A stretch of DNA of 41,805 bases from Actinomycetota bacterium (GTDB lineage Bacteria; Actinomycetota; Geothermincolia; Geothermincolales; RBG-13-55-18). The stretch spans positions 1-41,805 of the forward strand of contig QZKE01000035.1 in the NCBI GenBank assembly GCA_003598015.1, written 5' to 3'. Each line of letters starts with the position of its first letter. Positions within the stretch are counted from its first letter, which is position 1. Position numbers and translations under genes: made by a program. The notes below the pieces were generated by a model. That model was not told the DNA's origin, made no database searches, and saw only the letters and a list, made by a program, of their open reading frames with translations. Below, one piece after another: positions 16,492 to 24,180 of the stretch.

Positions 16492-18006
16492 ATGGAAGTG
16501 GGCGGAAATGGCAGGGAAGCTATAAACATCGATGACCTGAAGGGGACGGTCGTGCGCCTGGTGGAAGGGATGGACGAGGCGGCGATCAGGTCCATGGCCA
16601 GCGAACTCGTAGCCCAGGACGGATTCTCCGAGACGCTCATCAGCGGCTACCCGCGCTTCCTGAACCTAGGCGTCCAGGTCGTCAGGGCCCTGGTGGAATC
16701 CCTGGAGCAGATGCCGGTGGACAGAAGCGCGGAGATGCTGGCCCAGGCCTTTGGGGGCGTGGACGGCAGGGAGCTGGGGGAGGCCATCAACTCCCTCTCG
16801 CGCCTGCTGATCGCCGTGCATCAGGCCAGGCCGGGACTCATGGCGGAGAGCAGGGTCGGTGTGATCTCGGACGTGGCGGACACGGTTGATTTCGGAAAGC
16901 TGCGCGTGGCCTTGACGGCGCACTACCATTCCCGTATGTCCATGCTGGAGGGAAAGGTCGACCACGTGGTGGGATTCCCGCTGGGCCTGGCCAACCTGCT
17001 GAACGTGGTACCCCCGCTCGTAAACGACCTCTTGAGAATCCTCGCCAAGACGCTCGAATACATGAAGTTCCCGGACGAGCTGCTGGCGAGCGCCCTTTTT
17101 ACCCTGGTACAGGACGTCGATATGAACGAAGTGGGGCGGATGCTCAACGCCGCCTCCGCACTGGTGATCGCCCACTCCCACGGCGACTGGATCCTGGGCA
17201 GCGGGGGAAAGCCGATGTTGAAGAAGGTGCTCGATGACGCCGCAGGCAAGCTCTCCGCCGCCGTGGACGGACCGCAACTCAAAGAGGCAGCCCTGGCGCT
17301 GGGCGGTGACGGCAAGGTCATCGGTGAGGTCTTCTCCGAGCATATGTTCAAGGACGAGCGGACCACGCTGGCTTTCATGGGGGTTATCCTCACCACGGTA
17401 AACTCCCTGCTCCGGTCCACGGCCGGGGTCTTCGAGAAGGTGAGCATGCTGCCGCCGGAGACGCTTGCGCGCCTGGCGGAGGGCCTGGAGGACGATCTCC
17501 AGGCCGAGGAGCTCGGTCGGGCGGTAAACGCCGCGGCGCTGATCCTCAGCCGTATATCGGAGAGTAACCCGGACCTGGTGCGCCATGCCGCCGCGCGGCT
17601 GCTGTCCGCCCTCGAGCCGGAGCAGACGGGCGCTGCGGCGAGGACGGTCGCGCTGCAACTCAAGGACGCGGTGCTCGCCAACCCTGAGCTCAGCGCCAGG
17701 CTGGCGCCTGCGGCGGTCGGCCAGACCATCAACTCCGGCCTGGCGTCTTTCAACCGTTTCACCCGCGCCAGGCCCGCTCGCGTGGCGTCCGGGCTCAACG
17801 GCACTCTCTCCGCGCTCGACGCCGGGGAGCTGAGCCGGGCCGTTGAGGATACTATCAGAGCGGCGGTGGAGGCCGCCCTCGCCAACCGCGAGGTGGTCAG
17901 AGCCGTGATGCGGCCGGTTATAGCCGGCGTCTTCAAATACTTGGCGGGATCGCTAAGGAACGCCAGGATCTTCCGGCGTACGTGCAGGCGGGAGCGAGGA
18001 GGATGA
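16492..18006 (+). CDS. Conserved-looking 504-aa all-helical protein of unknown function
   Basis: I do not recognise a family. The protein is almost entirely helical and rich in Ala and Leu, with no signal peptide or cysteine motif. It seems built from repeats of roughly 75-110 residues, each with a unit such as 'ELGEAINSLSRLLIAVHQAR', 'EVGRMLNAASALVIAHSHGD', 'ELGRAVNAAALILSRISESN' and 'ELSRAVEDTIRAAVEAALAN'. An amphipathic middle section ('FPLGLANLLNVVPPLVNDLL') could touch a membrane. ATG 16492 is preceded by GGGGAGGGG. Its stop lies directly before the start of the BcrC-like gene (TGA 18004-18006, ATG 18009). This makes a role as scaffold or assembly factor for the dehydrogenase or reductase proteins plausible but unproven. 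Confidence 0.75.
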   Translation: MEVGGNGREAINIDDLKGTVVRLVEGMDEAAIRSMASELVAQDGFSETLISGYPRFLNLGVQVVRALVESLEQMPVDRSAEMLAQAFGGVDGRELGEAINSLSRLLIAVHQARPGLMAESRVGVISDVADTVDFGKLRVALTAHYHSRMSMLEGKVDHVVGFPLGLANLLNVVPPLVNDLLRILAKTLEYMKFPDELLASALFTLVQDVDMNEVGRMLNAASALVIAHSHGDWILGSGGKPMLKKVLDDAAGKLSAAVDGPQLKEAALALGGDGKVIGEVFSEHMFKDERTTLAFMGVILTTVNSLLRSTAGVFEKVSMLPPETLARLAEGLEDDLQAEELGRAVNAAALILSRISESNPDLVRHAAARLLSALEPEQTGAAARTVALQLKDAVLANPELSARLAPAAVGQTINSGLASFNRFTRARPARVASGLNGTLSALDAGELSRAVEDTIRAAVEAALANREVVRAVMRPVIAGVFKYLAGSLRNARIFRRTCRRERGG

Positions 18007-18008
18007 GC

Positions 18009-19121
18009 ATGGAGGACATCAAGACCCTGGCGGAGGAGATCCAGAACCAGTACGTGAAGAAATGGAAGGATGAGGGAGGCAGGGTACTGGGCTTCTCGTG
18101 CGTGGCCACGCCCGTCGAGATAATCGAGGCCGCCGGCATCCTCCCCTATCGCATAAAGGCCATAGGCAGCCAGGAGAAGGAGCTGGCCGATGCCTACATG
18201 TCTCGCTTCAACTGCGCATTCTGCCGCTCATGCCTCCAGCTGGGGCTCGACGGCACCTACGATTTCCTCGACGGCCTGATCGAGACCAACGGCTGCGATC
18301 ACCTGCGCGGCATGTTCGAGAACTGGGAGCTGGCAAAGAAACCGAGCTTCTTTCACTACCTGCGCGTGCCCCATTTCGTCAGGGGCGATTCGCTGGCCGC
18401 ATACGAGGAGGAGCTGGGACTGCTGGGCGGCGCTATCGCGGAGCATTTCGCGGTGACCATCGACGACAGAGCTCTCGACCAGGCTATCGCGGCGCAGCAG
18501 GAGATAAAGGGGATGTTGAGAACCATGTACGAGATGCGGGAGCGCGGAGAGCCGGCGGTCACCGGTACGGAGGCGCTGGCCGTGGTGGCCCTCTCCAGTT
18601 CCATGCCCGCCGAGGCTTTCAAAGCGCTGCTCGAGGAGTTCCTGAAGGAGAGATCTGAGGCGAAGGTGGGTGGTTTCCGGGCCAGGCTCATGCTGGGCGG
18701 CGCGGCCACCGACGAGCTCTATTTCGTCGAGGAGATCGAGAGCCTGGGCGGGATGGTTGTCGCCGACACCCTCTGCTACGGCTCCCGCGCGCTCTGGAGA
18801 TTGCCGGATTCAGGCGGCGGACCCCTGCATCGGCTGGCCGAGGGATACCTGCGCAACCTGACCTGCCCGCGCATGTTCAAGCATTACGAGCAGCGCCGGG
18901 ACTTCGTCCTGGAGACCGCGAAGAGGGCGGAGGTGGACGGAGCCGTCCTCGTCCACAACAAGTTCTGCGACCTGCACGCGGTGGACAACGTGGCCTTGCA
19001 CGAAGACCTCGAGAGCGAAGGGGTGCCGGTGCTGCTGCTGGAGAAGGATTACGGGGCCAGGGCCGACATGGGGAGGATAAAGACACGGATCCAGGCCTTC
19101 CTGGAGAGGATCGGGAGGTGA
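18009..19121 (+). CDS. BcrC/HgdB-like 2-hydroxyacyl-CoA dehydratase/benzoyl-CoA reductase subunit
   Basis: This 370-residue protein belongs to the HGD-D superfamily. Features are 'GFSCVATPVEIIEAAGILPY' at the N-terminus, 'FNCAFCRSCLQLGLDG', 'NGCDHLRGMFENW', 'LTCPRMFKHYEQRRDF' and 'HNKFCDLH'. The ending 'RIKTRIQAFLERI' matches the 'gqlrTRieAFlE' close of the family. The conserved cysteines would ligate a [4Fe-4S] cluster. The best start is ATG 18009, six bases after AGGAGG; ATG 18003 lies too close to it. With the next gene it should form an alpha/beta heterodimer that dehydrates a 2-hydroxyacyl-CoA or reduces an aryl/enoyl-CoA. The ATP-dependent activator (HgdC/BcrA-D) that family members need is not in this window. 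Confidence 0.85.
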   Translation: MEDIKTLAEEIQNQYVKKWKDEGGRVLGFSCVATPVEIIEAAGILPYRIKAIGSQEKELADAYMSRFNCAFCRSCLQLGLDGTYDFLDGLIETNGCDHLRGMFENWELAKKPSFFHYLRVPHFVRGDSLAAYEEELGLLGGAIAEHFAVTIDDRALDQAIAAQQEIKGMLRTMYEMRERGEPAVTGTEALAVVALSSSMPAEAFKALLEEFLKERSEAKVGGFRARLMLGGAATDELYFVEEIESLGGMVVADTLCYGSRALWRLPDSGGGPLHRLAEGYLRNLTCPRMFKHYEQRRDFVLETAKRAEVDGAVLVHNKFCDLHAVDNVALHEDLESEGVPVLLLEKDYGARADMGRIKTRIQAFLERIGR

Positions 19122-19125
19122 TGGC

Positions 19126-20517
19126 ATGAGTATGCAACTGGTCCATCCATACGAGGGGCTCTTCAACCGCGTTTCCGGCATCTTCGCTATCATACCCACC
19201 CTCCCGGACAGGCTGAGCGACGAGGATATAGAGGGCCTGGCGAGGCTCCTGCCGGCCGAGATGAGCAAGTCGTTGAGGGCCGTCCTGGAGCCGGGCATGC
19301 GGGAGGCCAGCCTGGCCTTCTTCAAGGCGCTCGGTACCTGGGTGGAAGAAGCAGCATATGCAAAAGAGAACGGCAAGAAAGTCGTCCTCATGCCCTTCAA
19401 CTTCGCCCCGGAGATCATCTACATGTTCGAGAAAGCGGTCCCGGTGACAACCGAGATCATCACCACCCTGGGCACCATAGCCCTCGACAAGCAGGGCGAC
19501 AAGTACTGGGATTTCGCCCTGTCCATGGGTCTCCCCGATACGCTCTGCTCTGCCAGCGCCATCGAGATCGGCTCTTTGCTCACCGGCATCGATTTCCAGC
19601 CGGACCTCATCCTCTCGGCGGCGCCGGGTTCATGCGACGCCAACTCCAAGATCCACGAGTTCACCGCTAACTACCTGGGCCTTCCCCAGATCATGATTGA
19701 GAAACCGGCGGATACCTCCCGGCGCGCCCGGGAGCTCTATCTCACCTATTTCAAGGCCATGCTGCGCGAGATGGAGGAGTTCCTCGGGGAGGAGCTGGAC
19801 GAGGACCGCATGCGCGAGGTGATGGAGAAGGCCAACCGGGCCCACGAGCTCTACGACGAAATCTGGGAATACAGGAAGATGGTGCCCAGCCCGGTCCCCA
19901 ACATCTTCAACGCCTTCATCTACGGCACCAAGTACACCGTCTGGGGCCAGGACGAGGGTATCACGGTGATGCAGAAGTTGATCGACACCTGCAAGAGAAG
20001 GGTCGAGACCGGGGATTACCCCGCACCCAAGGAGATCGCTCGCACCTACTGGGCGTACCTCTTCTACTACTACGATTTCATGGAGTTCTTCAACTGGTTA
20101 GAGCAGCGGGGGATAGCCATAGTGGGCGACATGCCTAGCACCTGGTTCACTAAACGGATCGACACCTCCTCCAAGGAGAGCATGATCCGGGACCTAGCCT
20201 CCAACAGTTTCGACTACTTCATGACCCGGCAGATAGGCGGTAAGTCGATACTCCTCGACTGGTGCGACGATATAACCTGGGCCTGCAGGGAACTGAGCGC
20301 CAACGCTCTCATCTACTGCGGCCACCACAGCTGCAAGCAGACCTGGAGCGTCTATGCTCAGATGCGCAACGAGTTCATGAAGAGGACCAAGATCCCCACC
20401 CTGCTCCTGCAGGGGGACATGTGGATCAAGCGCATGACCCCCATGAGCTCCTTGCACCAGCAGATCGACGAGTTCATCAACAACGTGGTGGCGCGTCCCA
20501 GGTCCTCAAGGAAATAA
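19126..20517 (+). CDS. BcrB/HgdA-like 2-hydroxyacyl-CoA dehydratase/benzoyl-CoA reductase subunit
   Basis: This 463-residue partner of the preceding protein begins four bases after its stop, with GGAGG seven bases upstream of ATG 19126. It is longer than the BcrC-like subunit, as in BcrB:BcrC pairs. 'LSAAPGSCDANSKIHEFTAN' and 'YCGHHSCKQTWSVYAQMRNE' carry the expected cysteines, and 'IPTLLLQGDMWIKRM' resembles the C-terminal 'iP.L.ldgD..d.R' segment. Known relatives use radical chemistry on CoA thioesters in the cytoplasm, driven by reduced ferredoxin and an ATPase. It is the last gene of the cluster and ends about 300 bp before a tRNA 3' fragment. Confidence 0.85.
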   Translation: MSMQLVHPYEGLFNRVSGIFAIIPTLPDRLSDEDIEGLARLLPAEMSKSLRAVLEPGMREASLAFFKALGTWVEEAAYAKENGKKVVLMPFNFAPEIIYMFEKAVPVTTEIITTLGTIALDKQGDKYWDFALSMGLPDTLCSASAIEIGSLLTGIDFQPDLILSAAPGSCDANSKIHEFTANYLGLPQIMIEKPADTSRRARELYLTYFKAMLREMEEFLGEELDEDRMREVMEKANRAHELYDEIWEYRKMVPSPVPNIFNAFIYGTKYTVWGQDEGITVMQKLIDTCKRRVETGDYPAPKEIARTYWAYLFYYYDFMEFFNWLEQRGIAIVGDMPSTWFTKRIDTSSKESMIRDLASNSFDYFMTRQIGGKSILLDWCDDITWACRELSANALIYCGHHSCKQTWSVYAQMRNEFMKRTKIPTLLLQGDMWIKRMTPMSSLHQQIDEFINNVVARPRSSRK

Positions 20518-20574
20518 CAAGTCGCAGTGGGCTCCTCGACGAGGCAGTGGGTATACGACCCGCCTTCTGAAGAT

Positions 20575-20814
20575 TCTGGGAAACATGGATAATAAATGGG
20601 TTAAAGGATGATAGGTTAATAAAGCGTGGAAGTAGTTTATGTGGGGAGTTCCCGTGACCGCAATATGACCGCATGACAGGATGCAGCAAGAGATTGAGAG
20701 AAACAGTAAGGAATAGCAGAAAATAGGTAAAACCCAGGCCTGATGAGGAATTAAGCACTGCAAGCAACAACAAGATAAAAGTGGCTACACCAGCGAAAAT
20801 ACCACTGGGAAATA
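20575..20814 (+). other. AT-richer non-coding segment left of the tRNA fragment, with TGACCGCA repeats
   Basis: The segment is clearly AT-richer than its neighbours and has no credible gene. TGACCGCA occurs twice, 11 bp apart (20655-20662 and 20666-20673). This resembles short arm-type or accessory sites near integrase attachment sites. A translated frame on the minus strand exists only because part of it reads through the tRNA fragment. I take the segment as decayed mobile-element DNA next to an attachment site. Confidence 0.35.
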
Positions 20815-20859
20815 TTCCTAATCCTTGTGTCGCCAGTTCGATTCTGGCCAGGGGCTCCA
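20815..20859 (+). tRNA. 3' half of a tRNA (CCU anticodon, Arg type): probable attachment-site remnant
   Basis: The sequence fits tRNA geometry base for base. There is an anticodon loop TTCCTAA (anticodon CCU), a 3' anticodon strand TCCTT and a 5-nt variable region GTGTC. The T-arm is GCCAG-TTCGATT-CTGGC, followed by acceptor strand CAGGGGC, T and CCA (20857-20859). No matching 5' half (acceptor GCCCCTG, D-arm, AAGGA) precedes it. The copy therefore starts at the anticodon loop. This is what integration at a tRNA 3' end leaves at the far end of an element. The discriminator base U is unusual for Arg, so the isotype rests on the anticodon. Confidence 0.7.
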
Positions 20860-20880
20860 CCTATAAACGGGGTTCTTCTG

Positions 20881-21018
20881 TCAGGCACGGGGGTCAGGCC
20901 TCGGAACGTGCCTGAGCATGCCTGCTTGAGTCAATATGCAGCGATATCAGGGAGGATCGAACTCCCTAGTCATCCACGTCATGCGACGGGCTCGGGCACG
21001 TTCCGAGGCCTGACCCCC
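20881..21018. repeat. REPIN-like pair of palindromes
   Basis: The left unit (20881-20915) has ends TCAGGCAC/GTGCCTGA and a core GGGGGTCAGGCCTCGGAAC. A perfect 24-bp inverted copy of 20889-20912 lies at 20995-21018, so the whole element can fold into one long hairpin. Related units occur at 24600, 27041, 27190 and 27235. The layout matches REPINs mobilised in trans by RAYT (Y1-type) transposases. No such transposase is in the window. A small AGGGAG/CTCCCT hairpin sits in the middle (20949-20967). Confidence 0.75.
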
Positions 21019-21096
21019 TACCCACATTTTTTGCAGAAGAACTATAAATGGCAATTGCTGATCTGGCCGTGCTGAGAGCGTGGAATATGCACTGGT

Positions 21097-21510
21097 TCAG
21101 TGTGTGGAGATCTCCTGCCCGGCTCCCATCATAAGTACGCCGACCTCCGCGAGCAATGTGTCGTCGGCAACCAGTTGCAGGTGGTTGCTGAAGCCGGCTT
21201 CCGTCCTCACCACGACCTTGCAGGCGGCATCCCGGATGCCCGGCGTGAGCGCGCAGCTGCAGGTTATGGAGGTGTCGGACCAATCCTCCACGACGGCGCG
21301 TTCGCCCCCGATATAGACTTGCCCTAGACCCTGCTTGTCCCCGAAGTCGCTGCCTTCCACGACGAACTTGAGGCTCGCGGCTTCCGGCGCTGGATTAATA
21401 GAGTACAGCTTCGGAGCCCTCTTCTCCTCGCCTTCGCCCGAGAAGGCATAGCTCATGAGGGCGATAATAACCACGATCAGTATGGCTGCCGCTACCGTCT
21501 CCGCTGCCAT
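21097..21510 (-). CDS. Small membrane-anchored IPT/TIG-domain protein
   Basis: This 137-residue protein starts at the ATG complementary to 21508-21510, with GGAGG about seven bases upstream. An in-frame extension to 21585 lacks such a site. Residues 3-22 ('AETVAAAILIVVIIALMSYA') form one membrane segment with no lipobox, so the protein is probably anchored by its N-terminus. The rest has the IPT/TIG immunoglobulin-like pattern: 'PKLYSINPAPEAASLKFVVE', then 'GSDFG', 'VYIGGERAVVEDWSDTSITC' and 'DAACKVVVRTEAGFSN'. Such domains occur in surface proteins and bind sugars or other proteins. It is a single gene with no obvious partner. The spacer 21511-21743 towards cooS shows nothing firm. Confidence 0.65.
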   Translation of the reverse strand: MAAETVAAAILIVVIIALMSYAFSGEGEEKRAPKLYSINPAPEAASLKFVVEGSDFGDKQGLGQVYIGGERAVVEDWSDTSITCSCALTPGIRDAACKVVVRTEAGFSNHLQLVADDTLLAEVGVLMMGAGQEISTH

Positions 21511-21743
21511 TTTCGCCTCCCCCTTCCTCGTGTCCCTGGCTTGCTTAACTGCTACCTCGGTAGGAAAGGGGCATCCGTGCATCACCCAATGGGGCTATTG
21601 CCCGTAGCCGAATGGAGGATCGTACTCCGGCGGGCGTTACCCCGTCCCGTATGTGAAAGCGGCGCAGGGGTTACGTACCCGATGGCCGTCCGAGAGGCGG
21701 GCTCCGCATCCGGTGCAGCTCTTGGGGCGTATCAGCCGTTGGA

Positions 21744-23648
21744 TCAGAGGCCCAGCTTCTTTCGCTTGGCCTCGATATGGGCGAGCATGCCTTCCGCGGC
21801 CTCCGTCGCGTCGGTCTCCACGCGCAGCACCCCGCCGGTGACGTCCATGCAGTCCTCGGTGAGCAGCTTGACCAGGTTCGGTCCCCCGGTGACCGTGGGT
21901 ACCGGGTTGACGTAGGTGTAGAGCCCCAGGGCCAGGGCGAAGACGGCGTCGATGGTGGCTTTCTGTTCCATGTACTCCGGTGCCGCCGCCACCACCGGCA
22001 GGTCCGGTATGGGCACGTCGCCCAGGGCCCCCGACACCGCGGCCAGCAGGTCGGCGATGCGCCCGGTGTCGGTGCAGGTGCCGTAACTCAGCACGGGCGG
22101 TACGCCCAACTGCTCGCATACGCCCTTGAGTCCCGGACCCGCCATCCGTGCCGCTTCCGGCAGGCACAGGCCGGCTACCTGCATGCCGCCGTTGCCGCAG
22201 CCCATGGAGAGGATGAGGATATCCCGCGCGATGAGCTCCCTGGCCACCGCCACGCTGTGGGCGTCCTGGCCGCTGTCCCGCAGGGTGGTACAGGAGACCA
22301 GCCCCGCTATGCCCCTTATCGCCCCGGACTTGATGGCGTCGAGTAGGGGATCCAGGCTACCTCCCAGCGCCTCCAGGATGCTCTCGGTAGAGAAACCCAC
22401 TACCGCATCGCCGCTGGGCAGGCCGGCGAGGGGCTCCACGGAAGAACGCCGTTCCCCGTAGTTGGCCACGGCCATCTCCAGGAGCTGCGCGGCCTGCCGC
22501 TCCGCCTCCTCTGGCTCGTAGTCAAGGCGGTCGGTGACCCCCTCGAAGGCCACCAGGTCGCTCACGGGGATGAGCTTGAACCTGTAGCGCTCGGCGTACG
22601 CGGGGTCGATGGGCATGGAGCAGTTCATGTCGCAGGCGAAGAGGTCCACGCAGCCGGTGGCCAGCACGGCTTCCTGCGTGATCCAGTTTCCGGTGAAGCC
22701 GTAGAAGACGTCGTCCATGTTCCAGCGCTGGATCATCTCCTGCCCCGTCTCGATATTGGCTATCACCCGCATGCCCTTGGCGCCGGCGGCCCGGGCTTTC
22801 TCCTGCCACTCCGGCAAGCGCGCCAGCTGCACCATGGCGAAGCCGAGGAAGGGCTCGTGGCCGTTGGGCAGCACGTTGACGTAATCGGGGTCCAGCACGC
22901 CCAGGTCGACGCGCATGGGATGGGGCCTGGGGATGCCGAAAAGGATATCCTGGCAATATTCGTTTACGATCTGGCTCTGGTAGGCCATGGCCACCCCCAT
23001 GCGCATGGCCTTCAAGGCCAGGCTGACGTAGTAGCCGTCCACATTGGTCAGGCAGGAACTGGTGACCCGCATCATCTCCCCGTAGATGCCGCCGGGGAAG
23101 ATATCCAGCTTATGCCATGCCTCCTTGCGCTCCTGGGTGGCCAGCGCTTCCACGATGAGGCTCGGCTCGTCTGCTTTGCGGTTGAAGTCGGCCTCGGCGA
23201 AATCGCAGAGCCGCAGGCTTACATCCGCGTCGGAGCCGGAGGTGTCGACGCCCAGCCTGCCGGCAAAATCCCGCAGCTTGCCGGGCTCCTTGATCTCGAA
23301 CGGCGTCTCGCCACGAGCGGTGGCGCGCAGTGTCTTTACGGTCTGTTCGGTGTGATAGTGGTAGGTGGAGGCGCCCATGACGTTGCGCAGGGCCATCATG
23401 CGCATGGCCATGCCGTCCGCGGTGATGCCGCATACGCCCCGCTTGTCCTTCTCCGCGTCGGAGCGGCAGGGCCCGTTGGAGCATAGGTCGCACCTCGTTC
23501 CCCCCATGCAGAAGGGGCATCTCTTATCGGGGTCGCTCCCCAACCCCTGGGCCTCGTAGCGGTCCCAGATATTGGTCATGCCGTCTTCCTTGATGCGGCG
23601 GTAGGCGCGCCTCACGGATTCGTGGTAGGAGATCCTGTCATCTTCCAT
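21744..23648 (-). CDS. cooS: Ni,Fe carbon monoxide dehydrogenase catalytic subunit, divergent
   Basis: This 634-residue protein has the CooS/CdhA layout. B-cluster cysteines are C53, C56, C61 and C73. The D-cluster site is C44-P-F-C47, a CxxC pattern like the one reported for Desulfovibrio vulgaris rather than the CX7C type. For the C-cluster, H264 ('NGHEPFLG'), C343 ('CDMNC'), C453 ('VSCTT'), C484 ('MGCGNGG') and C525 ('YGTCTDTGR') align with known ligands. However, the 'CCTGnE' segment is 'IETGQE' (299-304), so the Cys corresponding to C295 of the Carboxydothermus enzyme is missing. Extra cysteines C333 and C339 lie nearby. CO/CO2 interconversion is therefore likely but not certain. A cupin gene upstream on the same strand is probably cotranscribed. 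Confidence 0.88.
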   Translation of the reverse strand: MEDDRISYHESVRRAYRRIKEDGMTNIWDRYEAQGLGSDPDKRCPFCMGGTRCDLCSNGPCRSDAEKDKRGVCGITADGMAMRMMALRNVMGASTYHYHTEQTVKTLRATARGETPFEIKEPGKLRDFAGRLGVDTSGSDADVSLRLCDFAEADFNRKADEPSLIVEALATQERKEAWHKLDIFPGGIYGEMMRVTSSCLTNVDGYYVSLALKAMRMGVAMAYQSQIVNEYCQDILFGIPRPHPMRVDLGVLDPDYVNVLPNGHEPFLGFAMVQLARLPEWQEKARAAGAKGMRVIANIETGQEMIQRWNMDDVFYGFTGNWITQEAVLATGCVDLFACDMNCSMPIDPAYAERYRFKLIPVSDLVAFEGVTDRLDYEPEEAERQAAQLLEMAVANYGERRSSVEPLAGLPSGDAVVGFSTESILEALGGSLDPLLDAIKSGAIRGIAGLVSCTTLRDSGQDAHSVAVARELIARDILILSMGCGNGGMQVAGLCLPEAARMAGPGLKGVCEQLGVPPVLSYGTCTDTGRIADLLAAVSGALGDVPIPDLPVVAAAPEYMEQKATIDAVFALALGLYTYVNPVPTVTGGPNLVKLLTEDCMDVTGGVLRVETDATEAAEGMLAHIEAKRKKLGL

Positions 23649-23722
23649 GGCCTTACTCCCTTCTCATGCATCGTTCCACGATCTATCGTGGCTGCCCTGG
23701 CGTGAGGGTTGTAACCCTCCGC

Positions 23723-24061
23723 TCACAGCACCCTGGTCTGCTCCGTGGGCCGGGGGACCTTCACCACCAGCACCCGGAAATCGCCGTCACTCTCGTTGAG
23801 CCAGCGGTGGGGGATCCTGGCCGGGCTCTCGATGAGCGTATCCGGGCCCACCGTCTCGCGCTCCTCTCCTATCTCGATGACTCCCTCTCCCTCCAGCACG
23901 TAGAAGAACACGTCCACGGGGGTGATGTGTTTCTTCAAACTCTCCCCCGGCTTGAGCGTGATATGCACCGCCTGTGCGTGCTCCGTATCGTATATCCGGC
24001 TTGTGTGTACGCCGTGGGGGTTCGGGGTAGCCTCGGCCGTTTTCGCCTCGATGATCTTCAT
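23723..24061 (-). CDS. Small cupin-domain protein
   Basis: This 112-residue single-domain cupin has motif 1 around 'GESLKKHITPVDVFFYVLEG' and 'GEGVIEIGEE', and motif 2 around 'ESPARIPHRWLNES'. The His and Glu positions of a metal site are partly present (H46-T-P rather than HxH). ATG 24061 follows AGAGGGTG; an in-frame GTG nine bases upstream is less likely. It precedes cooS by 74 bp on the same strand and is divergent from padR. It may handle nickel or another metal for CODH, or sense a small ligand. Both roles are inference from position. Confidence 0.75.
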   Translation of the reverse strand: MKIIEAKTAEATPNPHGVHTSRIYDTEHAQAVHITLKPGESLKKHITPVDVFFYVLEGEGVIEIGEERETVGPDTLIESPARIPHRWLNESDGDFRVLVVKVPRPTEQTRVL

Positions 24062-24144
24062 AGCTTTCACCCTCTTTCAAAGCCTCCCTGGAGTAGCATC
24101 GATTCGTGATGCGCTTGACAGGCTCTAACATATGTAAACAATAT

Positions 24145-24165
24145 ATATATGTCAAATACATATAT
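24145..24165 (+). promoter_or_regulatory. Palindromic operator in the cupin-cooS/padR divergent promoter region
   Basis: ATATATGT (24145-24152) and ACATATAT (24158-24165) form a perfect inverted repeat with a 5-bp spacer. They lie 16 bp before the padR start and 84 bp before the cupin start, in an AT-rich stretch within GC-rich DNA. PadR proteins are known to bind ATGT/ACAT dyads. The site is thus a good candidate for PadR control of both itself and the cupin-cooS operon. Confidence 0.6.
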
Positions 24166-24180
24166 CATAAAGGAACGCCA

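Noticed and set aside
20506..20860. Minus-strand frames of 85 to 127 codons, the longer starting 'MEPLARIELATQGLG'
   Set aside because: The first residues are the antisense translation of the tRNA 3' half, a well-known source of false genes. The rest is low-quality sequence without a ribosome-binding site.
20949..20967. Hairpin GGGAG-gatcgaa-CTCCC that reads as a tRNA T-arm on the minus strand
   Set aside because: The bases that follow do not form an acceptor strand or CCA, and no other tRNA arm is present. It is the centre of the REPIN element.
21637..21743. 'CTGCGARLSDGHRV' zinc-ribbon-like translation downstream of cooS on the minus strand
   Set aside because: It is only the tail of a frame shifted relative to cooS, with no start codon of its own and no ribosome-binding site.
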